Assembly: GCA_022819745.1 (NCBI GenBank)
Contig: JAJEGS010000056.1
Location: 65,715 to 129,714 of the forward strand
Direction: 5' to 3'
From: Candidatus Latescibacterota bacterium
GTDB lineage: Bacteria; Latescibacterota; UBA2968; UBA8231
Length of the DNA stretch: 64,000 nt
The position numbers and the translations under genes are program-made. Within the stretch, counting starts at the first letter, position 1. Each line of letters starts with the position of its first letter. Of the stretch, positions 17,231-24,265 are shown one piece after another. Under the pieces are notes generated by a model. It worked only from the letters and a program-made list of their open reading frames with translations. It searched no databases and was not told the origin of the DNA.

Positions 17231-17742
17231 TTTTCTTGAACCTCAGCAAGGGGCTGTCCAAACTCAACTACGATTACATACGATGGTAAGGTCCCGTCGG
17301 ACCGGTTGATCTGCTGTAGTTTCTGATTCACTCGCGCTCTCACGTTCTGGTCGTCTCCCTTACGGATTCCCGATATTTCTAGCCTTGCCTTGTTCTGAAA
17401 GAGATGCTCTGACATCTCTCCCATCCAGTAGTCAAAGCCAGTGCCTTTCCGCGAACGCTCGATCACTGTATAACCGATCTCCTTCTGTGCCAGCAAAACC
17501 GCAATACCCACCGCACCGTGTTCAGTGGCAACCTCATGGTCATTCCAACACCTGCGGATTTGCTCAGTAATTGGAGGCCATGCCAAGGGGTAGCGGCTGT
17601 TACTGTGCCCTCGAACGTTAAGTTGGACACCTTGCGCGTGGCCCTGTGATTCCAAACATACACCTCCAGCCTCTGCCAGTGACATGCCGAAACTCGGTGT
17701 GATAGCTGGGAGGCCATTCCCAAGATCATTCAAATCTAGCAT
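17227..17742 (-). CDS. Uncharacterised 171-aa partner of the TPR-HigA-like protein
   Basis: No signal peptide or membrane segment. The N-terminal half contains GVCLESQGHAQGVQLNVRG; the C-terminal half resembles a restriction-like or nucleic-acid-associated alpha/beta domain (GYTVIERSRKGTGFDYWMG, ARLEISGI, YVIVVEFG). The EhxExG-free layout with D143-type acidic strands is compatible with a PD-(D/E)xK-like fold, but this is only suggestive. The gene overlaps the TPR-HigA-like gene through ATGA (translational coupling). It could be the toxin or effector of a two-gene module. I recall similar uncharacterised pairs in cyanobacteria, without a known function. Confidence 0.6.
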   Translation of the reverse strand: MLDLNDLGNGLPAITPSFGMSLAEAGGVCLESQGHAQGVQLNVRGHSNSRYPLAWPPITEQIRRCWNDHEVATEHGAVGIAVLLAQKEIGYTVIERSRKGTGFDYWMGEMSEHLFQNKARLEISGIRKGDDQNVRARVNQKLQQINRSDGTLPSYVIVVEFGQPLAEVQEK

Positions 17743-17790
17743 GTATCAAAATGTTCCATTACTGCGGGAGAGGCCACAACCCCTAACCTC

Positions 17791-18540
17791 TTATGTATCC
17801 TCATTCAGCAAGTCCTTGGCCAAGGACACGCAGGCGAGAGCGTCCTTGCCGTAGCCGTCGGCGCCCATGTCGTCGGCAAATTCTTGGGTCACGGGTGCGC
17901 CGCCGACCATGATTTTGACATCATCGCGCAAGTCGGCGTCGATGAAGGCCTCGATGGTCTTGCCCATGTTGGGCATGGTGGTGGTCAACAGGGCCGACAT
18001 GCCCAAGAGCGGGGCTTCGTGCTCTTCGACGGCGTCGATGAACTCGTCTTCGGAGGTATCTACGCCTAGGTCGTGAACGACAAAGCCGGCTCCGCGCAGC
18101 ATCATAATGCACAAGTTTTTGCCGATGTCGTGGAGGTCGCCCTTGACCGTGCCCATGATTACAATGCCGATGGGATCGACGCCCGAGGCCGAGAGAATGG
18201 GTTCGATGTGGGTCATGCCGGCCTTCATGGCGCGGGCGCAAGCCAACACTTCGGGGACGAAGATGAAGTTTTCGCGGAATTTGATGCCGACGATGGCCAT
18301 GCCGGCGATCAGTCCGTCGTCCATGACTTCGAGAGCCTCGACGCCGCCGGCAATGGCTTGGCCGGTCAGCTCATCGACCGTTAGATGGTCGCCGTCGATG
18401 AGGGCTGCGGCGATGTTCTGCATCTGCTCGCTGGCTTGGGCAAAGATGCCGATGATGCGCTCGCGCTCTTCGTCGCGCTCGATAAATTCTTCGATCTCGT
18501 CGCGGATAAATTCGTTGGCGATGTCGGTAATGTCTGCCAT
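17791..18540 (-). CDS. Corrinoid (methylcobalamin) methyl-carrier protein, MtaC/MtbC-like
   Basis: A 249-residue protein. Residues 35-115 are the helical cap domain of methionine-synthase-type B12 proteins (LTGQAIAGGVEALEVMDDGL, then FIFVPEVLACARAMKAGM). Residues 120-245 form the Rossmann B12-binding domain with the lower-axial ligand motif D135-x-H137-x-x-G140 (KGDLHDIGKN) and the later VGGAPV loop. It carries the methyl group between a substrate-specific methyltransferase and an acceptor. The methyltransferase gene lies 14 bases upstream on the same strand. The first 30 residues form an acidic helical extension (EEFIERDEERERI) beyond the usual family start. AAGAGA precedes the start. Confidence 0.92.
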   Translation of the reverse strand: MADITDIANEFIRDEIEEFIERDEERERIIGIFAQASEQMQNIAAALIDGDHLTVDELTGQAIAGGVEALEVMDDGLIAGMAIVGIKFRENFIFVPEVLACARAMKAGMTHIEPILSASGVDPIGIVIMGTVKGDLHDIGKNLCIMMLRGAGFVVHDLGVDTSEDEFIDAVEEHEAPLLGMSALLTTTMPNMGKTIEAFIDADLRDDVKIMVGGAPVTQEFADDMGADGYGKDALACVSLAKDLLNEDT

Positions 18541-18554
18541 TAGGATCTCTTCTT

Positions 18555-19589
18555 TTAGTTACGCGCTTGGTCGCGGTGCCACTCTTGTACCGTGCGGGGA
18601 ATGGCCTTGAGGTTTTCGATGGAGGTCTGCAAGGGGATGGCGCACTCCGGGCCGATGAGCTGGACGCCGGCTTCGAGGTTGCGCACGACTTCGGCACTGA
18701 CGACTTCCGGTCCCTTAGAAAAAAGAGTCTCGGGGTTGTTGATGTTGCCTACTAATGAGATGCGATCGCGCACGATTTGGGTGGATTCCTCGGGCGTGTT
18801 CTTGGAATCGAAGTGGAAGGCCGCCATGCCGGTTTGGGCGATGTACTCCATGCGATCGACCGTGCGGCCGCAGATGTGGAGGATGATGGGCACCGAAAGT
18901 CGCTCGGCAAACTCGATGTGCAAGTCTCGCAGGTAGCGCTCGTAGTACTCGCCGCTGACGAGGTCGCCGGTGGCATGGTCGGGCAGGGTCAGGGCATCGG
19001 CACCGGCTTCGATCTGCGCTTGGCCGAATTCAATGGTGATCTCCTTCATGCGGTCGAGGCAGAGCTTGGTTTGGCCTGGGTCGTCGAGCGACAGCAGCAG
19101 AAAAGGCTCGACTCCAAAGCAGTGGTAGCCCAGTGACCAAGGCCCCATGGTCTTGCCGACGATGGCGACTTCGTCGCCGTATTCCCTGCGCAGAATTTTG
19201 ATTGCCTCGGTAACGCAGGCTGTGTCGGGGTGGGTGCAGAGGTCGGCGGGGACTTTGATGTCGTCTGGCTCGTGCCAGATCGGTTCGCTCATGCGGACGG
19301 TCGGCCAGTTGTCCTTTTGCTCCCACTGGATTTTGCACCCGAGGGCCGAGGACTCTTGAATGATGGTGAAGACCGGCATGATGGTGTCAAAGCCCAACTC
19401 GGTGTAGCCGGTGGCGGCTAGCCGCGCCATGAGTTCAGGCTCGCGGTTGGCTGCGGGAAAGGGGGCATCGACGAGATCCATTAATTCGACGGTGGCCACC
19501 GAGGTCGGGTTGCAGAGCGGGGTGCGGTCCACAGGCTGGCGGGCGAGGGCGGCGAGGACGCGCTCGCGACTGGTCATCGAAGAAGGCAT
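18555..19589 (-). CDS. UroD-superfamily corrinoid methyltransferase (MtaA/CmuA-like)
   Basis: A 344-residue protein. ATG at 19587-19589 was chosen because AAAGGAG lies 7 bases upstream; the frame stays open further upstream but encodes arginine/proline-rich sequence overlapping the previous gene. It has the uroporphyrinogen-decarboxylase barrel (TSRERVLAALARQPVDRTP at the N terminus). It also keeps the zinc motif of methyltransferases in this superfamily: His-x-Cys in ILHICGRT and the distal Cys in IGPECAIP. True UroD lacks this motif. Next to a corrinoid carrier it is expected to move a methyl group to or from cobalamin. The substrate cannot be read from sequence; methoxylated or methylated compounds are possibilities. 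Confidence 0.85.
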   Translation of the reverse strand: MPSSMTSRERVLAALARQPVDRTPLCNPTSVATVELMDLVDAPFPAANREPELMARLAATGYTELGFDTIMPVFTIIQESSALGCKIQWEQKDNWPTVRMSEPIWHEPDDIKVPADLCTHPDTACVTEAIKILRREYGDEVAIVGKTMGPWSLGYHCFGVEPFLLLSLDDPGQTKLCLDRMKEITIEFGQAQIEAGADALTLPDHATGDLVSGEYYERYLRDLHIEFAERLSVPIILHICGRTVDRMEYIAQTGMAAFHFDSKNTPEESTQIVRDRISLVGNINNPETLFSKGPEVVSAEVVRNLEAGVQLIGPECAIPLQTSIENLKAIPRTVQEWHRDQARN

Positions 19590-19600
19590 GATAGACTCCT

Positions 19601-20230
19601 TTATTCCTGGGCGCTGGGGGCTGAGAGCACGCCGCGGCTGGCCATGGCTTCGGCCTCGCGCATGGCGGTGCGCACGTTGGGGGCGCGGATGAGCAACAGG
19701 CCGATTAGGGCGTCGTGGGAGTGGCCGCAGCCGAAGCGGACTTGGTTGGGTTGGTCGACGATCTCGTCCATTTCGCCGAGGCGGATTAGGCCGCGGGCGA
19801 TGGTGGCAACGCGGCGTTCCACACCTCGGACCTGTTCGGTGGCGCGGACCTCGTACAGGCCCTGACCGAGACTGGCAACGGCGATGGTGGCGTTGGCTTT
19901 TTTGTCGAAGATGTGCAGTGGGCGCGGCTCTATGGGCTGCTCTGGCGGCAGCTTGCAAGCCTCTAGGAAGAGTCGCTTGACCGCAAACTGATGGGCATGG
20001 CCGCAGGGGAAGCGGAGCAGGCCGTCGCTAGTTTGCTCCATGCCGCCGAGTTCCTGCATGGCGTCCGCGACCCCGGCGATGCGCTCGGCGGCTCCGGGGA
20101 GATGGCTGTAGGTGTGGACTTGATAGCGGGGAGGGCCATCGGGGCAATAGAGCGCAATGGAAATGTCGTCGAAGTGGGGGTCCATAGAGACCAATTCGAC
20201 GCGTGAGCCAAGGTCCAAAGTTTGTGTCAT
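19601..20230 (-). CDS. Uncharacterised duplicated CGHxH protein of the C1 operon
   Basis: A 209-residue protein without signal or membrane segments. It is an internal duplication: residues 24-93 and 113-185 align, each running from a short strand (ISIALYCPDG / ATIAVASLGQ) through a helix (AERIAGVADAMQELGGM / ERRVATIARGLIRLGEM) to a motif RFPCGHAH or RFGCGHSH followed by a helix. Two CGHxH motifs per chain suggest a metal, heme or cobalamin-type site, one per half (inference). I do not recognise a named family. It is the first gene of the corrinoid operon (11 bases upstream of the methyltransferase), so a role as substrate-binding, redox or carrier partner is plausible. AGAGGAAA precedes the ATG. 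Confidence 0.7.
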   Translation of the reverse strand: MTQTLDLGSRVELVSMDPHFDDISIALYCPDGPPRYQVHTYSHLPGAAERIAGVADAMQELGGMEQTSDGLLRFPCGHAHQFAVKRLFLEACKLPPEQPIEPRPLHIFDKKANATIAVASLGQGLYEVRATEQVRGVERRVATIARGLIRLGEMDEIVDQPNQVRFGCGHSHDALIGLLLIRAPNVRTAMREAEAMASRGVLSAPSAQE

Positions 20231-20277
20231 CTGCGTTTCCTCTTGACAGCAAAGCGCGGGATTGAGTAGTGTTTTAG

Positions 20278-20306
20278 AAAATAGCTAATGGTCTGACCAT
20301 CGGCAA
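20278..20306 (-). promoter_or_regulatory. Promoter of the corrinoid operon
   Basis: Minus-strand TTGCCG (20301-20306), 17-base spacer, TATTTT (20278-20283). The predicted start near 20271 leaves a leader of about 40 bases. The spacer is almost wholly occupied by a GntR-type palindrome. Confidence 0.55.
20288..20300. promoter_or_regulatory. GntR/FadR-type operator between -35 and -10
   Basis: ATGGTC-T-GACCAT is a perfect 6+1+6 palindrome and has the TGGTCnnACCA-like core typical of FadR-subfamily operators. It lies in the spacer of the operon promoter and upstream of the divergent GntR gene, so a bound repressor would exclude RNA polymerase. Confidence 0.7.
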
Positions 20307-20345
20307 ATTTTTATTTTCTTCTGCATTTGACACTTGGCTCCTTCT

Positions 20346-21092
20346 ATGAAAAAAGCCACGGCTCCGATTGACGATGCCATGCGCCCAGTGCAGCGCACGT
20401 CTGTAAGCGACGAGATTATCGCGCAGATAACGGACTTAATCGAGCGCAACGTCCTCAAGCCCGGCGACAGGCTGCCGCCGGAGCGGGAGCTGTGCAAGCG
20501 CTTTCAGGTTGGGCGCTCTTCGCTGCGCGAAGCCCTGCGCTCGCTATCCATGATGGGCCTGCTCGATGGCCGCGTGGGCGAGGGCACCTTTGTCTGCAAC
20601 AAGGGCCAATACGTGGAGCGGGCGTTGCAGTGGGGGTTTTTGCTCGACGGCAAAAAGCTCCAAGACCTGAGCGAGACGCGGATGATGCTCGAGTCGCAAA
20701 ACGCCTATTTGGCAGCCGAGCGGGCTACCGTCGAGGATTTGGCGGCCATTGCCGACGCGCTGGCCGGCATGGCCGGGGGGCTTTCTGACGAGGGGCGCTT
20801 TCTCGCCAGCGATTTGCAGTTCCACCTACTTATTGCCCGGGCCACGCACAATTCCATTCTCTACAGCTTGCTCGAAACCACGCGCAACTACCTGCAAGAA
20901 TGGATCAAGGAAAGCTTGGCAGAGCCGTCGCTAGCTAGATCTCGGGCTGAACTGTCGCTAGCGGAACACCGCCAGATCTTGGCGGCATTGCAGCGGCGGG
21001 ATGCAGAGGCCGCGCGGCAGGCGATGGCAGCGCACATCCGCTCCAGCAGCGGAGATTTGCAGCGAACTAGCCGTCGATCAGGGTCCGGTTGA
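20346..21092 (+). CDS. GntR-family (FadR/FCD) transcription regulator
   Basis: A 248-residue protein from ATG at 20346; a TTG at 20334 would add four residues. Residues about 15-80 are the winged helix (SVSDEIIAQITDLIERNVL, PGDRLPPERELCKRFQVGRS, SLREALRSL, GRVGEGTFV). Residues 95-235 are the all-helical FCD ligand domain with spaced His/Asp residues (DLQFHLLIARATHNSI, LAEHRQILAALQRRD) that in relatives bind a metal and a carboxylate effector. It diverges from the corrinoid operon across a palindrome and is the obvious candidate repressor of it. Its 3' end overlaps the convergent kinase gene by 26 bases. Confidence 0.88.
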   Translation: MKKATAPIDDAMRPVQRTSVSDEIIAQITDLIERNVLKPGDRLPPERELCKRFQVGRSSLREALRSLSMMGLLDGRVGEGTFVCNKGQYVERALQWGFLLDGKKLQDLSETRMMLESQNAYLAAERATVEDLAAIADALAGMAGGLSDEGRFLASDLQFHLLIARATHNSILYSLLETTRNYLQEWIKESLAEPSLARSRAELSLAEHRQILAALQRRDAEAARQAMAAHIRSSSGDLQRTSRRSGSG

Positions 21093-22071
21093 CGAACTCG
21101 GTGACTTCCTCAATTCGCCCCAATCCCGTTAAAATCAAGCTCTGGGAGATGCGCCGCGAGAGCCCGACGATGCGTTCGTCGTCGAGCGCGACTGGCTGGC
21201 GGCCGTCGGTTGCGCTCAGGAGCAGGCAGCCGAGATCGTGTACGGCTTGGTGTTTGACTTCCTCGGCTTTCTTGTAGCTCGCATTCTGAAAATAGCTGTT
21301 CCAGAATACATTGACGGCCTCTAAATAGGCGGCTTTTTGGGCGGTATTCTGCATGGCCTTGATGCACATATCAGCCGTGTAGAAGGCGAGGTCAAAGGTG
21401 GGATAGCCGTAGTGGGCGGTGGCAAAATCGACCCAGTAGGGCTGGCCGTTGGCGACCCATACGTTGCGGGGCCGCAAGTCGCCCAAGACGAGACAAAACC
21501 CCTCTTTGAGCAGGCGGTTGGTGTGGACGGCAATGGCCTTTTTGAGGTCGGGATAGGCATTGGCGATATAGTTGTAGTGCGGGTCGATGCGCAGTTGCTC
21601 AAATGCTTTAGTGGATGCAAACTCGTCGGCGACCTCGGACGAGTTTGCGGTCTCGTTGTGGACAGTGGCCAGCAGTTCGCCGCACTGGACGGCGATTTGC
21701 AGGTCAATGCGGCCATTGACCAAGTCGCCCTCCCACGACAGGGCATTGTGTGGCGGCGGGGTCGTCACGAGGATGAAGTCCGTGCGGTCTTCGAGCAGGA
21801 CTTCCGGCAAAACCTCGGGAGCGAGAAATGCCGCCAAGCGCTCGATGCAGCTCTTCTCGGCGAAGATGCGCCGCCGATCGGTCCACCAGCGCTCCTTGAT
21901 TTGGACGCGCGAGTGCGCCTGCTTGACGATCCAAGCCTGATTGGCAGCCTCTACGTAGTAAATCCGGTTTTTTAACCCGTCACTCAAGTTCTGGACGCGG
22001 ACCGGCCCCGCGTCGGCGAGCAGTTTTTTGCGTTTCAGGTACTTGGATATAGCCTTTTTCTCTAGGTTCAT
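21067..22071 (-). CDS. APH-family small-molecule kinase
   Basis: A 334-residue protein of the aminoglycoside/choline phosphotransferase fold. The N lobe has a lysine strand (AWIVKQAH). The catalytic loop reads VLGDLRPRNVW, in which the usual HGD is LGD, with Asp and Asn retained. The metal-binding strand is WVDFATAHYGYPTFDLAF. The layout resembles methylthioribose kinase and related small-molecule kinases, but no substrate is certain. It starts 9 bases after the lipA stop and is probably co-transcribed with it. The 3' end overlaps the convergent GntR gene. The His-to-Leu change in the catalytic loop is worth noting, though it also occurs in active relatives. Confidence 0.75.
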   Translation of the reverse strand: MNLEKKAISKYLKRKKLLADAGPVRVQNLSDGLKNRIYYVEAANQAWIVKQAHSRVQIKERWWTDRRRIFAEKSCIERLAAFLAPEVLPEVLLEDRTDFILVTTPPPHNALSWEGDLVNGRIDLQIAVQCGELLATVHNETANSSEVADEFASTKAFEQLRIDPHYNYIANAYPDLKKAIAVHTNRLLKEGFCLVLGDLRPRNVWVANGQPYWVDFATAHYGYPTFDLAFYTADMCIKAMQNTAQKAAYLEAVNVFWNSYFQNASYKKAEEVKHQAVHDLGCLLLSATDGRQPVALDDERIVGLSRRISQSLILTGLGRIEEVTEFVNRTLIDG

Positions 22072-22080
22072 GGGCTTCTC

Positions 22081-22968
22081 TCAGGAGGTAGTGGGGGTGG
22101 CGGCCCGCACCTGTTCGACTTGGCTGGCGGCATGGTACGAGCTGCGCACCAACGGGCCAGACTCGACGTGGCGAAAGCCCAAGCCGAGGGCAAAGCGTTG
22201 CCACTCCGCAAACTCGTCGGGGTGGACGAAGCGCTCTACGGGCACGTGGTGGGCGGATGGGCTTAGGTATTGGCCCAAGGTCAGAATGGCGCAGCCGACA
22301 TCCGCTAGGTCTTGGATGCTCTGGGCTATTTCTCTTTTGGTCTCGCCGGCCCCTAGCATCATGCCGGACTTGGTGGGGGCAGGACTCATCTTGCGCGCTC
22401 GGTTGAGGAGCTCCAGCGAGCGGCCGTACCGGGCTTGTGGGCGCATGGTGGGGTAGAGGCGAGGCGGCGTCTCGATGTTGTGGTTAAGAATGTCCGGGCT
22501 GGCTTCAAGGACGGTTGCTAGGGCCTGCCAGTCGCCCTTGAAGTCTGGGATCAGGACTTCGACGCTCGTCTCGGGACAAAGGCGATGTACTGCCGCGATC
22601 GTCCGGGCAAAGATGCGCGCTCCGCCGTCTGGCAGTTCGTCGCGATTGACCGAGGTAATCACCGCGTGCTCTAGCCCGAGGCGGGCAATGGCTGCGGCGA
22701 CGCGCTCAGGCTCGCCTTCGTCGAGCCATTGGGGACGACCTGTCTTGATCGCGCAAAATCCGCAGCTGCGGGTGCAGACATCGCCCAGAATCATAAAGGT
22801 CGCCGTGCGCTGGCTCCAGCATTCGCCGATGTTGGGGCAGTGAGCACTCTCGCACACCGTGTTAAGCTGTAAATCGGCGAGCAGGTTTTTTAGGGCGATG
22901 TAATTGGGGTGGCCTGGGGCTTTGGCCTTGAGCCAGGGCGGAAGTCGGCGCTTGGAATTAGATGCCAT
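22081..22968 (-). CDS. lipA: Lipoyl synthase
   Basis: A 295-residue protein with all diagnostic motifs. The auxiliary 4Fe-4S cluster is CX4CX5C (VCESAHCPNIGEC), the radical-SAM cluster is CX3CX2C (CTRSCGFC), and the C-terminal RSSY serine ligand is present (VRSSYHA). It inserts two sulfur atoms into octanoyl groups on lipoyl domains. No lipB is nearby. A strong promoter lies directly upstream and the APH-family kinase gene follows 9 bases downstream. Confidence 0.95.
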   Translation of the reverse strand: MASNSKRRLPPWLKAKAPGHPNYIALKNLLADLQLNTVCESAHCPNIGECWSQRTATFMILGDVCTRSCGFCAIKTGRPQWLDEGEPERVAAAIARLGLEHAVITSVNRDELPDGGARIFARTIAAVHRLCPETSVEVLIPDFKGDWQALATVLEASPDILNHNIETPPRLYPTMRPQARYGRSLELLNRARKMSPAPTKSGMMLGAGETKREIAQSIQDLADVGCAILTLGQYLSPSAHHVPVERFVHPDEFAEWQRFALGLGFRHVESGPLVRSSYHAASQVEQVRAATPTTS

Positions 22969-23000
22969 AGGATAGAGGGGAAAAACTAAAAGAATAGAAT

Positions 23001-23029
23001 ATAATACGACTCCGGCACGCTAATATCAA
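23001..23029 (-). promoter_or_regulatory. Promoter for lipA and the kinase gene
   Basis: Minus-strand TTGATA (23024-23029), 17-base spacer, TATTAT (23001-23006). The predicted start near 22994 gives a leader of about 26 bases. The -35 overlaps the stop codon of the upstream GT87 gene. Confidence 0.65.
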
Positions 23030-24243
23030 GACTTGGTGGGTGCTGCGGCTAAGCACGTGCGGCACAGCCCGTACCACAGATAGCCGAGGGGAATGAGTTT
23101 AGTGCTGCGATAGGCGAGGGAAGCGACCGGGCCCCATGTGCGCTCAGGGTCAATCGGCCCATAGACTCCCGGTTCAAGGTCGAAGAAGACAAAGGGCGTC
23201 GGCAGAGCGATAAGAGCAAATATCCACAAGAACTTAGGAGAACCTGAGTGCGCGTACAAAGCTATGAGTACGGGCTGGAGAAAGACGTAGTGATGCTCCC
23301 AAACGTCTTTGTAAACGAGAAAAAAGGTACACATCCACAGCGCGAGCAGCGGCAGGGCATCGCGGCCGCGATAGGTGGCCATCAGCGCCGCGACGAGGAT
23401 GGCGACCTGCGAGCAGTAGATAACTGTGCGGCCCGCCAAAGGGAGGTCGGCGAGGGTTGTCAACTCGGCTAGAGGCCGCTCGGCTAGTTGGGCCACGACG
23501 CTGACTAGCCCGCCTTGCAGCCCGAGGTTGCCCGCATGGGTGAGGGCCCCTTGGACGGGAGCGCCGTAGATATTGGCGGCGAAAAAAGCCGCCGTGCTAT
23601 CTGGATGTAACAGGAAGTAAGGCAGCGACGTAAGCAAGCCGGCTAGCAGTCCCAAAACGAGGACGCGCCAGGCGCGAAGCCTTAAAAGCGCGGGGGCGAG
23701 GATTAGGGCGTTGGGTTTGACCAAGAGGGCACCCGCCCAACACAAGCCAGTCGCCCATCTCCGGTCGCTGTGAAGGCCGACGATGAGCCAAAAGAGCAGC
23801 GAGGCCGCCCAGAAGCTGACCTGTCCCATGTAGAGTTCGAGAAAGTAAGGCGAGAACGCCAGCCACATAAACAAGGCCAAGCCCCGGCGCGGCCCTTCGA
23901 CCCACCGCCAAGTCAGATAGAGGTTGGCTGCGAGGAAAAGCTCAGTGCAGCAGAGATGGAGAAGGTATGCAGTGAGGGGCTGAAAGTAGGCGAAAAGACT
24001 GGCGACCAAGGCAAAGGCCGGCAGATAGCGGAAGCCGAAGGCACCCGACACTGAGTAGATGTCGCGGCCGTCGGCTAGGGCTTGGCCCGCCAAATAGAAA
24101 ACCCCGAAGTCAAAGCCGCGGCGGGTGTGGGAGGCGTCGTTGAAGAGGGGCCGGAGGAGGTCGGTGCCGAGAGCGGCGAGGAAAGCGGCGTGAATTAAAA
24201 GGCCCGCTATGAGGTGGGGAACAGGCCCTCTAAAACACTTCAT
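23026..24243 (-). CDS. Polyprenyl-phosphate-mannose-type membrane glycosyltransferase (GT87/DUF2029-like)
   Basis: A 405-residue protein from ATG at 24241-24243; an in-frame TTG at 24261 would add six residues and neither start has a clear ribosome site. About ten transmembrane segments are visible. The first periplasmic loop contains RRGFDFGVFYLAGQAL, typical of the GT87 family, where an Asp in this loop is catalytic. FRYLPAFALVASLF and LYMGQVSFWAASL also fit the family. Relatives transfer sugars from polyprenyl-phosphate donors to envelope glycans. It begins 22 bases after the S41 protease gene on the same strand. Confidence 0.78.
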   Translation of the reverse strand: MKCFRGPVPHLIAGLLIHAAFLAALGTDLLRPLFNDASHTRRGFDFGVFYLAGQALADGRDIYSVSGAFGFRYLPAFALVASLFAYFQPLTAYLLHLCCTELFLAANLYLTWRWVEGPRRGLALFMWLAFSPYFLELYMGQVSFWAASLLFWLIVGLHSDRRWATGLCWAGALLVKPNALILAPALLRLRAWRVLVLGLLAGLLTSLPYFLLHPDSTAAFFAANIYGAPVQGALTHAGNLGLQGGLVSVVAQLAERPLAELTTLADLPLAGRTVIYCSQVAILVAALMATYRGRDALPLLALWMCTFFLVYKDVWEHHYVFLQPVLIALYAHSGSPKFLWIFALIALPTPFVFFDLEPGVYGPIDPERTWGPVASLAYRSTKLIPLGYLWYGLCRTCLAAAPTKS

Positions 24244-24265
24244 ACCGCCGCCAAAATACAAGCTC

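Noticed and set aside
19590..19958. Upstream extension of the corrinoid methyltransferase frame
   Set aside because: Encodes arginine/proline-rich sequence overlapping the previous gene; the ATG at 19589 has a strong AAAGGAG site and the normal family start.
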